64,000 nucleotides of DNA, from the NCBI GenBank assembly GCA_963776505.1, contig CAVZNH010000088.1, positions 1 through 64,000 of the forward strand, given 5' to 3'. The notes below the pieces were generated by a model, which was not told the origin of the DNA, did no database searches, and saw only the letters and a program-made list of their open reading frames with translations. Shown here piece after piece: positions 40,175 to 49,395 of this stretch (its first letter is position 1; each line of letters begins with the position of its first letter). A program made the translations under genes and the position numbers. Origin of the DNA: JAMXLO01 sp963776505 (lineage in GTDB: Bacteria > Pseudomonadota > Alphaproteobacteria > Acetobacterales > Acetobacteraceae).

Positions 40175-41230
40175 TCAACCGCGACGCACCATGCCAGGAC
40201 TGACGCCGAAGCGTTGTCGGAAAGCCCGATAGAACGAGGCGAGGCTGTTGAAGCCCCAGGCGTAGGCGATGTCGGTGACGGACCGGGCTCTGCTCGATGG
40301 GCTTTCCAGTATCGCGCGGCATTCTTCCAGCCGCCGGCCCAGCACATGCTCCGCAAAGCTGGTCGCTGTCGGCTCGAACAGGAGATGCAGTTGCCGAACA
40401 GAGATCTTCATCGCGGCAGCCACTCTTGCCGGGCTCAAATCCGGCTCCGATAGATGGAGCGCTATATAGTCCTTCACCTGGCGCAGTTTCGCAGCCCGGG
40501 TTGCGGCGCGCTGGTCGCCAGGGCCGCCGCCGCAGGCCAACGCGAGAAGGCGGCAAAAGTTGTCGATGATTCCTGGCAGTTCGGCGCTGTCGCACTCGTC
40601 GATGGCATCGTTCAGCGCGTGTAGATAAGCCTGCACCAGCCCGTTGATGCCGTGTGACCCAGTGAACTGCGCGGAGAGGGGCCGGCGCCCGGACGGCAGG
40701 TGCGGTTCGATCCAGGCACGGGGCAGCATCCACCGGCGATAGTCGTGCGCGCTGCGGGGGCGGCTGGAGAATGGGATCGTCGGATCGGTGAGCAGCAGGT
40801 CGCCCGGGCGCGTGGTGAACTCGTTTCCGGCGTGCTGGAAGGCGGCGCCGTCGCTCACCTCCTGATAAAGGCAGATCCAGTTTTCCAGGCTATGCCGGCT
40901 GATCTCGGGCAGCCCGCGCGACACCAGGAAAGGGCCGGTCTCCAATCGCAGCCGGATCACGCAAGGGGAGGTCCACGCGGTCGCGCGCGCGTAAAAGCTA
41001 TGCCTCTCACCCGGGGCAAGCTCCCCCGTCACTCCGGCCGTGCCCTGGCACCACTGCTCGCGCCAATACGCGAAGCGGTCACCTTCGCCAATGTGATCGA
41101 CTGCCAGAGCTGTGGTCGTTATCGCAGTTCCGACCGGCGCAAACCCCGGCCGCGTTGCTACCAGGCGCGCTCGCCAACTCCTCTCAGTCCCGCCGGATGG
41201 CGGTCCGTTCCGGTCCGTGTCCCTGCTCAT
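40175..41230 (-). CDS. AraC-family transcriptional regulator
   Basis: 351 residues. The N-terminal ~220 residues match the AraC_binding_2 type sensor (RFAYWREQWCQGTAGV… FLVSRGLPEI… RPGDLLLTDPTIPF). The C-terminal ~100 residues form the two helix-turn-helix units: LSPARVAAAMKISVRQLHLLF and VTDIAYAWGFNSLASFYRAFRQRFGVSPG. Regulators of this type commonly control aromatic or amide catabolism. It converges on the LLM gene and lies near the HpaB/LigB genes, which it may control. Intact. Confidence 0.9.
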   Translation of the reverse strand: MSRDTDRNGPPSGGTERSWRARLVATRPGFAPVGTAITTTALAVDHIGEGDRFAYWREQWCQGTAGVTGELAPGERHSFYARATAWTSPCVIRLRLETGPFLVSRGLPEISRHSLENWICLYQEVSDGAAFQHAGNEFTTRPGDLLLTDPTIPFSSRPRSAHDYRRWMLPRAWIEPHLPSGRRPLSAQFTGSHGINGLVQAYLHALNDAIDECDSAELPGIIDNFCRLLALACGGGPGDQRAATRAAKLRQVKDYIALHLSEPDLSPARVAAAMKISVRQLHLLFEPTATSFAEHVLGRRLEECRAILESPSSRARSVTDIAYAWGFNSLASFYRAFRQRFGVSPGMVRRG

Positions 41231-41536
41231 GATCTCGCCGCAACGTTAGCGCTTCCCCTTCGGTTGCGACAAGCGATCGTGCCGTGGGCGATCTGGGCGC
41301 TTTTGCAGCGAATGCGAAGCCTGGCTGCGCTGCTTGAGAAGACGTCGAGTCCAGCGCCATAGTAAGAGGCGCCCCAGTCGAAAATGGAACTGTCTCGCGC
41401 CAACTTTGGCCACGGCGGCGATCAAGCATCCGATGTGAACGAAGTCATAGCGGCTACGGCACATTACAGGCCCCTTGGGCAGGTGCTCTGGGAGGGCCCA
41501 GGGTGAGAACCACCAACCTACTGGCAAGGGGAGCCA

Positions 41537-41752
41537 ATGTTCAATTCGTCTCCATCGGGTGTACAGCATCGCGTCGTCGCGGCATCGTCCTCAATCAGCG
41601 ACGAGGTCGAGACAGTGGCATGGCTGCGGCATTGGTGCCCGCATCGGGCACGCGCGTTCGCCCTGGCCATGCATGAACTCGCGGCTTGGCGATACGATGA
41701 CGGCCGGACCGAGCACTGGCGCCTCGTGCTTGGGCTGTTGCCAAGGAACTAG
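41537..41752 (+). CDS. Small hypothetical protein, 71 residues
   Basis: Preceded by AGGGGAG 7 bases before the ATG. The product has VAWLRHWCPHRARAFALAMHELAAWRYDDGRTEHW in the middle, a helix-rich pattern, and no membrane segment. Family unknown. It is the only plausible gene in the 41231-41880 gap. Confidence 0.4.
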   Translation: MFNSSPSGVQHRVVAASSSISDEVETVAWLRHWCPHRARAFALAMHELAAWRYDDGRTEHWRLVLGLLPRN

Positions 41753-41883
41753 CTCTGGGCGGCGCTGAGTGCCACGGGCAACCCGTTCCTCAGCTCGCTA
41801 GCGCATGCCGAGTGTCGGAGCATGCCCGATGGAAACTGTTTGTGCAGCACGGTGGATGCGGCGCATCCAACCCTCTATGTGGA

Positions 41884-41962
41884 CATCGCCTCGCTGAAGG
41901 TCAACTGCAACGATATCGCACTGGCCGATGTACAGTCGTCGATACGCCTCTTTGGCGATTAA
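41884..41962 (+). pseudogene. Duplicated remnant of the LLM oxidoreductase 3' end
   Basis: The frame reads DIASLKVNCNDIALADVQSSIRLFGD then TAA. It aligns with the end of the LLM gene at ~40033-40115 (EIASVQVNFNDITLADAQSSMRLFGE). The DNA match is roughly 80% and stretches on into AAGTGCTGCC. It is a decayed partial copy, evidence of an older duplication around the AraC gene. Confidence 0.75.
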
Positions 41963-41980
41963 GTGCTGCCGCGGTTATGA

Positions 41981-42069
41981 GCTGTCATTGCGAGGAGCGC
42001 AGCGACGCGGCAATCCCCATCAGCGTGATGGAGATTGCTTCGTTAGCTTCGCCTCCTCGCAATGACAGC
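41981..42069. repeat. Long palindromic intergenic repeat
   Basis: GCTGTCATTGCGAGGA at 41981 is the inverse of TCCTCGCAATGACAGC at 42054-42069. An inner pair (GGCAATCCCC / GGAGATTGCTTCG) is also partly complementary. The whole can fold into one hairpin of nearly 90 bases. The sequence type (CATTGCGAGGAGCGCAGCGACG) is a common dispersed repeat in alphaproteobacteria. It sits between the convergent remnant and hpaB-like gene and may serve as a terminator. Confidence 0.7.
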
Positions 42070-42077
42070 AGGTGAGG

Positions 42078-43631
42078 TCAGCGTCGCAGCGCGCTGACAT
42101 CGTCCGGATTGATCAGGTCCGGGACCGACCATCCATCCAGGTCGTACTCCGCCATGCACGATGCGACGAACTGCTTCCACCGCTCTGCCTCGCCGGACGC
42201 GAGCGCGCCGAACAGCGCATAGCGACGAATCTCCTCGTGGCTGCCGGCATAGTTGATCTCGTACAGTTCATGCCGCCCGCCGAATTCCGTGCCGATCGAA
42301 TCCCACAGCAGCTTCATCAGCTTCACCCGCTCCTCAGCCGAGGCGCCGCCGGAACCACGCACGTACGTGTCGAGGTACTTGCGGATTTCCGGCGCGCGAA
42401 AGTCGGACGCGTGCGAGTTCAGATAGATCAGACCGCTGGCCACCGTCTTCTCGATCACATTCTTGATCTGCGCGTACGCCTCCGGCGCCAGCACGGTGTA
42501 AGCCATGGCAGCGCGGGCACCTGGCAGGATAAATCCGCCCTCCCAGGGATCCGGCGACTTCGCCATCGCGTCCGACAGGCTCCAGATCATGTTGCGCCAG
42601 GCGATCACCTCGCCCAGGTTCGCCTCGACGCCGCGGAAGCCGCGCGAACCGGTCAGTTCCGTCGCTCGCAGGAACAGCCCGGCGATGAAGTCCAACTTGA
42701 CTGCCAGTCGCGTGCTGCCGTGCAGGAAGGCGCGCGGCACGAACCCGGTGCGCGGGAAGAAGTTGTTCGCCTTGTCGACATCGGCGTAGACGAACACGTC
42801 CTCCCACGGGATCAGCACGTCATCCAGCACGAAGATCGCGTCGTTCTCGTCGAGCCGGCTCGACAGCGGATAGTCGAACGGACTGCCAAGCACCGCGGCG
42901 CGCTGCTCGTTCGATACACGGCAGATCAGCTTCACGCCCGGCGCATTGGTCGGAACCATGAACACAAGGGCAAAATTCTTGTCCTGCACCGGAATCAGCC
43001 CGTGATGCGCGACGAACGTGTAGTGAGTGAGCGCCGAGCCGGTTGCCACCACCTTGGCGCCGGTCACGCGAATGCCGGCATCCGTCTCGCCGGTGACGCG
43101 CACGCAGACATCGGCAGGACCGCCGGCCGCGCCCGGCGTCATGTTGCGATCGACCGGTGGATGAATGATCGCGTGGTTGATGAACGGCACCCGCTCCTGG
43201 CTGAACCGGTACCATCGACGCGCGTTTTCCTGATACGGCGCGTAGAATTCGGCATTGGCACCGAGCGTTGCGAGGAACGCCGCCTTGTAGTCGGGCGACC
43301 GGCCAAGCCAGCCATAGGTGATGCGCGACCAGGCGGCGATGGCATCGCGCGCCGCCACCTGTTCCTCGACGGTGCGCGATGCGATGAAGTAGCGATGCGT
43401 GAACCCGCCCCATTCAGTGGGGCAGGTCAGCACGTTGGCGCCGTCGCGATGATCGGCATGCAGCGCGTCATACAGCCGCGCGATCATCCGCGCGGTGTTG
43501 CGGAACGCTGGATGCGCCGTGATGTTGCCGACGCGCTCGCCGTAGATCCACACCTCGCGGCCGTCGTCGAGGCTGTCGAGGAACTCCTGGCCGGTATAGG
43601 GCAGCGTCACGCCGGATAGGACACGAAACAC
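42078..43631 (-). CDS. 4-hydroxyphenylacetate 3-monooxygenase-like flavin monooxygenase (HpaB family)
   Basis: 517 residues. FADH2-dependent aromatic hydroxylase of the HpaB/PvcC family. Family stretches include GREVWIYGERVGNITAHPAFRN, CPTEWGGFTHRYFIASRT (with the conserved Arg), DVCVRVTGETDAGIRVTGAKVVATGSA, FDYPLSSRLDENDAIFVLDDVLIPWEDVFVY and NSHASDFRAPEIRKYLDTYVRG. The start overlaps the preceding LigB-like gene by 25 bp, so translation may be coupled; an internal GTG at 43610 is an alternative. No HpaC-type flavin reductase is visible in the window. The substrate is probably an aromatic or heteroaromatic acid. Confidence 0.88.
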   Translation of the reverse strand: MFRVLSGVTLPYTGQEFLDSLDDGREVWIYGERVGNITAHPAFRNTARMIARLYDALHADHRDGANVLTCPTEWGGFTHRYFIASRTVEEQVAARDAIAAWSRITYGWLGRSPDYKAAFLATLGANAEFYAPYQENARRWYRFSQERVPFINHAIIHPPVDRNMTPGAAGGPADVCVRVTGETDAGIRVTGAKVVATGSALTHYTFVAHHGLIPVQDKNFALVFMVPTNAPGVKLICRVSNEQRAAVLGSPFDYPLSSRLDENDAIFVLDDVLIPWEDVFVYADVDKANNFFPRTGFVPRAFLHGSTRLAVKLDFIAGLFLRATELTGSRGFRGVEANLGEVIAWRNMIWSLSDAMAKSPDPWEGGFILPGARAAMAYTVLAPEAYAQIKNVIEKTVASGLIYLNSHASDFRAPEIRKYLDTYVRGSGGASAEERVKLMKLLWDSIGTEFGGRHELYEINYAGSHEEIRRYALFGALASGEAERWKQFVASCMAEYDLDGWSVPDLINPDDVSALRR

Positions 43632-44668
43632 TTCTCCGACATGAAGACGTGCGTTTCAACATAGTCATGGATGACCGGCTGCCGATCGAGCGCCTCCATC
43701 GCACCAGCGAGCGCCATCCAGTTCAACATTTCGTGCTGCCCAGCCTGCTCCATGGCCTTGAGCGGACGCTTCCGCCAGTAGCCATAATCGCCGGCGGACA
43801 GCGCGTCGAACATCAGCCGGTCGGCCTTTTGGTCAGGCCACAGATAGCCGTTCGTCGGTGACAGGAAGCAGTGCGACCAGCTCGACGACGCTATCAGCGC
43901 GACCCGCCACGGCGACTCCGCCAGCACTTCGGCGACCGCACGGCCCACATCCATACAGCGCCACGGCTGCGGCGCCGGCGGATCGGGTGCCTCGGTCGAT
44001 GGCGGCACGAACAACGCCGCCATGCCGCCCTTCGCATGGATCAGGTTGCGGCCATAACAGTTGATCGCGAACGGCAGCACCGGCCAGGGAAACCCGCGCC
44101 GGTCCCAGTCCAGATACAACAGCGTATTGGTGAAAGCGTGCGCCAGTCCCTCGACATGCAGCGGCTTGTAGGCATACGCCATATCGATGCCGCGCTCGAT
44201 CAGCGCGCCCGCCAGGTGTTTCGCCGCATCGCGCGCCCCGCGAAGCTTCATCGTCCAGTCGCCGGATTCGCCCCAGCGATTCGGCTTGCCGCCATTGCCG
44301 TTGTGCCATGGCCTTACGCCGAACTGCTCATCGAGCCCGAACACGCAGAACGCCGGGATGATGTCCTCGCGGAAGTTCTGGTACTGATCGTCTCCCCAGA
44401 TCAGCACCAGGTCCGGACTGAAGTCGTCCAGCGCCTTGCGGATGGCGCGGAAGTCGTCTGCCATGCGCGCGCCGTAGCGCCGCGCCGATGACTTGCCGCC
44501 ATCGTTGCCGAGTTCCGCCACCAGTTCGGCGGGCCAGTTGGCGCGATTCTTGTACTCCGCAGGAACGTTCGGTGCGGTCAGCAGATGATGAAAGCCCCCA
44601 GGCAGTCGTTCGTCGGGTTGCAGCAGACCCGGGTAATGCGTGCAGCCCAGTCCGATGATCTCGGCCAT
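43607..44668 (-). CDS. LigB-type class III extradiol ring-cleavage dioxygenase-like protein
   Basis: 353 residues from ATG 44668, with GGGAGC upstream. IGLGCTHYPGLL near the N-terminus gives a metal-ligand type His. DLVLIWGDDQYQNFRED follows near residue 95, and WRVALIASSSWSHCFLSP carries the conserved His of LigB proteins near residue 255. Class III dioxygenases use Fe(II) to open catecholic rings. Coupled with the HpaB-like hydroxylase, the pair suggests hydroxylation followed by ring opening. The protein is longer than typical LigB subunits (~280), so the exact reaction may differ. Confidence 0.82.
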   Translation of the reverse strand: MAEIIGLGCTHYPGLLQPDERLPGGFHHLLTAPNVPAEYKNRANWPAELVAELGNDGGKSSARRYGARMADDFRAIRKALDDFSPDLVLIWGDDQYQNFREDIIPAFCVFGLDEQFGVRPWHNGNGGKPNRWGESGDWTMKLRGARDAAKHLAGALIERGIDMAYAYKPLHVEGLAHAFTNTLLYLDWDRRGFPWPVLPFAINCYGRNLIHAKGGMAALFVPPSTEAPDPPAPQPWRCMDVGRAVAEVLAESPWRVALIASSSWSHCFLSPTNGYLWPDQKADRLMFDALSAGDYGYWRKRPLKAMEQAGQHEMLNWMALAGAMEALDRQPVIHDYVETHVFMSEKCFVSYPA

Positions 44669-44804
44669 TTTTTGCTCCCTTGTTTTTTTGGTGTTTGTGT
44701 CCCTCCACCAAGGGGGACGGTAGGCAATATCAGGGCAGGTTGCCAAGCCCGTTGACAGGCCTACCATGAGGCGAGATGCACAAATGCTGTGCCCGGAGGA
44801 CGTT

Positions 44805-45995
44805 ATGCTTAAGCAATTCGATAGCTCATATGCCGGCCATATCGACCTGGAGAACGTCGGTTACGGCGGCACGCCGATCAACGATCGCCGCTACCCGAAC
44901 GAAAAGCTGGCGACGGCGCTCAGCAAGGCGGAGGAAATGGCGAAGCTGATGGACCGCCTGGGCTATGGCACGTACTGGATGGCGGAACATCACTTCCAAC
45001 CCGAAGGCACCGAGTGCATCCCCAACGTGCTGCTGATGGCGCTGCACCTGACGCATCTCACGAAGAACCTGCGCATCGGCTGCGGCTTCAACATCACGCC
45101 CATGTGGCATCCGCTTCGCCTGGCCGAGGACTACGCGATGGCGGACATTCTTTCGCATGGGCGCGTCGTGTTCGGCGTGGGTCGCGGCTACCATACCCGC
45201 GAGGTAGAGAGTTTTGGTACGCCGCTGATCGATCAGGCCGCCAACCGCGAGCTGTTCGAGGAACAGGTCGAGATCATCTTCAAGGCATTCAATGAGGAAA
45301 GCTTTTCCCACCGGGGCAAGCATTACACATTGCCGCCCGAGGTGCCGTATCGCGGCTATACGCTGAAGGAACTGACACTGGTGCCGCGCCCCGAGCGCCT
45401 CCCGGTCGAGTGCTGGCAGCCGATCCAGGGCGGCACGCAGCGCGCGCTCGACTTCATGGCGAAGCACGGTATCTGCGGCGTGATCGGCGGCGGCTCGGCT
45501 GAAGGCGGCGCGGTGCACAAGTCGATGGTCGACTTCCAGGCCGCCTACGCGCGCGCAGGCAAACAGATCGAGCTCGGCGAGCGCATGGCTCTCGGCTTCC
45601 AGTTCTACCTCGCCGACAGCGTCGAGCAGGGCATGAAAACGGCGGGGAAGTACTACGAAGAGAATATGAAGATGTTTGGCGAACTGCGCCTGGTGCGAGC
45701 GCTGACTGACGAGCAGATCGAGATCATGCGCGACCCGAAGCGCGCGCCAACGGCAAAGCTGCCGCGCATCGAGGACGCGGTGAAGGCCGGCGGCTTCCTG
45801 ACAGGCAAACCCACCGATGTCATCGAGGCGCTGAAGAAGCTCGAGGAGCGTTATCCTGGTCTCGACCGCGTCACCGTCAGCCTGTCGGTCGGTGTGCCGC
45901 TGTCCGAGGCACTGGAGCAGTTGGAGTGGTTCGCGCGCGATGTGATGCCCGCGTTCAAGGGCGTGAAGGTAGCGGCGCCGGCAATGGCGAACTGA
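44805..45995 (+). CDS. LLM-class flavin-dependent oxidoreductase (luciferase-like monooxygenase)
   Basis: 396 residues from ATG 44805, with GGAGGA just upstream (44795-44800). Family blocks: KLMDRLGYGTYWMAEHHFQPEG, LTHLTKNLRIGCGFNITPMWHPLRLAEDYAMADILSHGRVVFGVGRGYHTRE and FEEQVEIIFKAFNEESFSHRGKHY. It uses FMNH2 and O2. Divergent from the LigB/HpaB pair with 136 bp between starts, so it is likely to be co-regulated and to act in the same catabolic route. Confidence 0.88.
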   Translation: MLKQFDSSYAGHIDLENVGYGGTPINDRRYPNEKLATALSKAEEMAKLMDRLGYGTYWMAEHHFQPEGTECIPNVLLMALHLTHLTKNLRIGCGFNITPMWHPLRLAEDYAMADILSHGRVVFGVGRGYHTREVESFGTPLIDQAANRELFEEQVEIIFKAFNEESFSHRGKHYTLPPEVPYRGYTLKELTLVPRPERLPVECWQPIQGGTQRALDFMAKHGICGVIGGGSAEGGAVHKSMVDFQAAYARAGKQIELGERMALGFQFYLADSVEQGMKTAGKYYEENMKMFGELRLVRALTDEQIEIMRDPKRAPTAKLPRIEDAVKAGGFLTGKPTDVIEALKKLEERYPGLDRVTVSLSVGVPLSEALEQLEWFARDVMPAFKGVKVAAPAMAN

Positions 45996-46004
45996 TCGCC
46001 CAAG

Positions 46005-47807
46005 TCAGCGTGCAACCAGCCTGGTAAATCCGTCGGCGCTCCATTCCTCGCTGCCGACGCCGTGATGAACGATGAACAGGCCGTCAGGGTCGTAGGTCTT
46101 CTTGACGGCCAATAGCCTTGGGTAATTCGCGTCCCAATACGACTTCTGCCATGCGCGCTCAAAGTATCCGCTTTCCGCGACATAGGAACCGGGCTCAGGA
46201 ACTAGCTTCCTGAGTTCGGCCATCGCCGAAGCAATGCGTTGCGCGTTGCGACGCGCCGCGGGCAGATCCGGTTCGTGGCCGCGCAGGCCAGGATAGGCCG
46301 GCGGCCCTTCACCCGCGATGATCGCTAGAACGAAGGCATCCAGCACCGCAGGATTGATCGGCGTATCTGCCGCGGCCGCGATTGCCTCGGCTGGCGCTCC
46401 CGCCAGACCCTTCTGGAAATGCAGTTCCACTGACCAATGTCTGCTGGCGGCGAACAGTGCATCGGCGAGTTGTTCCCGGCGGTCCTGCTGAAGCAAAGCA
46501 GCGGGCAGCCAGGCAGATTCGAAGCCATGAATGAAGTGCCCCGCCTCGCTCAGGTTCGCCGACCAGAAGATGTTGTCGGACGGTGCTGCGGGCCGATCAT
46601 CCGACAAGATCGCGCTTGGCGCGCGCTCGCGCAGAAACGCAGGGTCCCAGCGATGGATCGCGGCGGCAGCGCGGATCAGGGGTGCGACCCGGAATGCGAA
46701 GTCGTCCGATGACGCTGTCACCCACTCGAAGAAGGGTTGCCAGATGGCCTCCGCCTGTTGCCGGTCGAGGCCCTGGAAGGCCATGGTGATTTCCAGTCGA
46801 TTGGCCGACCGGAGGGTGGCGATCTCGCCCCAATGCGGGTTGAACAGGCTGTCCGCATAGAAGTCGACAAAGCGACCGAGCAATCTGCGATACGCTTCCG
46901 GGGATGATGCCTGGATAGTCGCGTCCACGACGCCAAAGAACGTCGGCAGGTCGCGCGTTCGAAGCGTCAGCCGGGTGACGACGCCGAAGCTGCCTCCGCC
47001 GCCGCCCTTCAGCGCCCAGAACAGGTCGTCATGCGTGCAGGCATTCGCGATACGGACTGCGCCATCCGCCGTGACGATTTCCGCCTCAAGCAATGCCGCG
47101 CCGGCCGTGCCATAGAACTTGGAATAGCTGCCGAAGCCGCCGCCCTGCACCAATCCCGCGACACTGACCGTGCCGCAGCCGCCACCCTGCACGTAACGCC
47201 CGCCTTTGGTGGTGACCGCATTGTAGGTGTGCATCCAGATCGCGCCGGCTCCGACAGTCACCGCCGGCTGCGGCGCGGCGTGCCCGGCACAACCCTGCGC
47301 GACGAACGCATCGTGCAACGTGATGTCGTTCATACGGCGCGTCCAGATCAACAGCAAATCCGGTACATTGGAGGTGCCAAGATAGCTATGACCACCGCCG
47401 CGGACGACGAGCCGGAGATTATTCTGGCGCGCGAAGTTGACGGCCGCGACGACATCCGCGGTGGTCTCGGCCGCAACGGCGTAGACGCTTTGCTGCAATG
47501 ACCATGCGTCGATCCAGCCCGTGGTCTGGGTCAGCCCGACCGTGTCACCGATGAAGTACGGGTTCTTCAGTTCCTTGAAGAGATCGAGGCACTCCGCGCC
47601 ATCGGGCGCCTCCTGACACACGGTCAACGGCGACTGCACGCGGATCAGGCGTCCCTGGGTGTCGTGGTTCAATTGCTGCCAGCTTGTCTCTGCTGGCCAT
47701 TCAGGATCGGAGGGACGTACCCGCGACACAGGCTGCGATGGGGCCGCGCGCGCTCGTGCCAGGAAAGGCAGAGCCACGGCGGCGCCGAGCAGGTGTCGTC
47801 TGAGCAT
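46005..47807 (-). CDS. FAD-linked oxidase, berberine bridge enzyme type, exported
   Basis: 600 residues. The N-terminus MLRRHLLGAAVALPFLARARA contains twin Arg and resembles a Tat signal. The FAD_binding_4 domain has VRGGGHSYLGTSN (His expected to bind FAD) and VQGGGCGTVSVAGLVQGGGFG (Cys able to form the second covalent FAD bond), the bicovalent pattern of BBE-like oxidases. The C-terminal BBE motif YWDANYPRLLAVKKTYDPDGLF is present. Such enzymes oxidise sugars, alcohols or alkaloids with O2. Last gene of a leftward operon after the MFS gene (9 bp gap). Confidence 0.88.
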   Translation of the reverse strand: MLRRHLLGAAVALPFLARARAAPSQPVSRVRPSDPEWPAETSWQQLNHDTQGRLIRVQSPLTVCQEAPDGAECLDLFKELKNPYFIGDTVGLTQTTGWIDAWSLQQSVYAVAAETTADVVAAVNFARQNNLRLVVRGGGHSYLGTSNVPDLLLIWTRRMNDITLHDAFVAQGCAGHAAPQPAVTVGAGAIWMHTYNAVTTKGGRYVQGGGCGTVSVAGLVQGGGFGSYSKFYGTAGAALLEAEIVTADGAVRIANACTHDDLFWALKGGGGGSFGVVTRLTLRTRDLPTFFGVVDATIQASSPEAYRRLLGRFVDFYADSLFNPHWGEIATLRSANRLEITMAFQGLDRQQAEAIWQPFFEWVTASSDDFAFRVAPLIRAAAAIHRWDPAFLRERAPSAILSDDRPAAPSDNIFWSANLSEAGHFIHGFESAWLPAALLQQDRREQLADALFAASRHWSVELHFQKGLAGAPAEAIAAAADTPINPAVLDAFVLAIIAGEGPPAYPGLRGHEPDLPAARRNAQRIASAMAELRKLVPEPGSYVAESGYFERAWQKSYWDANYPRLLAVKKTYDPDGLFIVHHGVGSEEWSADGFTRLVAR

Positions 47808-47816
47808 CTGCGCAGA

Positions 47817-48938
47817 CTATTGCAACGTCATGATTGGTCGCACCAGCAGCAATGCGCTGACCGCCGGTTGCCGCCATCGCCAGAAACGCCAGCCCGCCGA
47901 AGAGGGATAGAGAAATCCGGTAAGCAGCATCAGCAACCCGACGGCGCATCCATGCCCAAAGCCGAGTGCAGCGCCTGCGCCGTGGCGGCGCGTTCGGGCG
48001 GCACACGGCTCAGCAGCAGCATCGCCGAGAGGTGCTGCATCGCGAACGTCGCCGCGTGCAGCAACTGGATCGCCGCGAGCACCGGCAGAGGTGGCGCCAG
48101 CGCTGTCACGCTCCAGCGCACCGCCGATGCCGGCGGCGGCGCAGGCGGTCAATCCTGCCGGACCGAGCCGCTCGATCAGGCGGCGGCCCCAGGCGAACAG
48201 CGCAATCTCTGCGATGATGGCCTCTGCCATCAGCAGGCCGATCACCGCGTCGGACATGCCCTGCGAGCGCCAGTAACAGCGGCGCGAAGCCGTAATACGC
48301 GGCGTGTGATCCCTGGATCAGTGCGCTGGCGATCACTGTCAGGCGGAACGGGCGGCTGGCGAGCAGGCGCAGCCGGCGAGACCCGCGCGATACCGGCCGG
48401 CGGCTCGCCGCCTCCGGCAGGAACGGCGTCACCACGGAAGCCGCGCCATAGCTGACCGCCAGCAGCCACGGCACCAGAAGGTCCCGGTGACGGACAGCAG
48501 CCAGCCCGCGCCGGCGCTCGCCGCCATGTAGGCGATCGAACCGAACGAGCCGCACCGGCCCGTACTCCATGCGCCGTCGCGCGCCAACGCGAGAGCCAGC
48601 GAGTTGATCAGCGGATTGAGTGCCGATCCCGCGACTCCCTGCATGGCCGCCACCACCAGCAGCGGCAGGAAGCCGTGCAGCGGCAGATAGAGCAGGCGCC
48701 GCCAGGCAGCGATGCCGGCGGCCGTCATCACTGGCCGCCGGCGTCCGATCCGGTCGGCGAGCGTACCCCAGCTCGGCCCCGCGATCACGCGCAGCAGCGA
48801 CGCGAGGCCGAGGACCTGTCCGATTGCCGCGGCGCTCAGGCCGCGGTCGGCGAACCACAGCGGCAGGAAGGCGGTGTTGATCGCGGAGGCGGAGAACAGC
48901 GCCGCGAAGAACAGCGCGACGCGTACCCCGTCGGACAT
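47817..48938 (-). pseudogene. MFS transporter (phenylpropionate-permease-like), at least four frameshifts
   Basis: Starts at ATG 48938: VRVALFFAALFSASAINTAFLPLWFADRGLSAAAIGQVLG and GTLADRIGRRRPVM, a typical MFS beginning of the HcaT/PPP type. The remaining helices lie in changing frames: LLAVSYGAASVVTPFLPE (~48430), VIASALIQGSHAAYYGFAPLLL (~48310), VIGLLMAEAIIAEIALFAWGRRLIERLG (~48220), LPVLAAIQLLHAATFAMQHLSAMLLLSRVPPERAATAQALHSALG (~48030) and GLLMLLTGFLYPSSAGW (~47920). Total length ~375 codons is right for the family. The large number of single-base shifts in 1.1 kb makes sequence error likely. Confidence 0.75.
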
Positions 48939-48947
48939 GCCGCGTCG

Positions 48948-49391
48948 TCACGCCGCGCGTTGCAGCGCAGCCAGTTCGCGGATCTTGCGCGCCATCGCGG
49001 CGATGCCGTTGCCGCGGTTGGTGGACAGCGCCTCCAGCAGGCCAAGCTCCTTCAGGAACACCGGATCGGTGGCGACGATCTCCGTCCGGCGCCCGGCCGG
49101 AATAGACCCGCAGCAGCAGCGCGATCAGGCCCGACACGATGGCGGCATCGGAGACGCCCGCAAGGAACAGCCTGCCGTCGATCAGCGAGCCCTCCATCCA
49201 TACGCGGCTCTGGCATCCCGGCACGCGATGGGCATCGTTCGCCCAGGCGTCGGGAAACGGCGGCAGCTTGCGGCCGAGCTCGATGATGAACTGATAGCGA
49301 TCCATCCAGTCGTCGAACACGTCGAGTTCGTCGCCGATCGCGGCGATCGCATCGGCGGCGGTCGGTTCCTCGGGCAGCGAACGAACGGCAT
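48948..49391 (-). pseudogene. sufE: SufE-type sulfur acceptor, two frameshifts
   Basis: Core: DELDVFDDWMDRYQFIIELGRKLPPFPDAWANDAHRVPGCQSRVWMEGSL, with the active Cys in VPGCQS that takes persulfide from SufS, and AIVSGLIALLLRVYSGR. A frame change near 49090 leads to DPVFLKELGLLEALSTNRGNGIAAMARKIRELAALQRAA and the stop at 48948. The natural ATG (49391) is also one base out of frame with the core, which implies another shift near 49375. The start lies 4 bp after the amidohydrolase stop. SufE here is far from other suf genes, as often seen. Confidence 0.82.
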
Positions 49392-49395
49392 GCCG

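Noticed and set aside
41246..41569. Minus-strand ORF rich in Arg and Trp upstream of the AraC gene
   Set aside because: Overlaps the probable AraC promoter side and has no start context or protein-like pattern.
42072..43619. 515-codon plus-strand ORF opposite the HpaB-like gene
   Set aside because: Antisense shadow of a real gene; composition dominated by Arg, His and Val without motifs.
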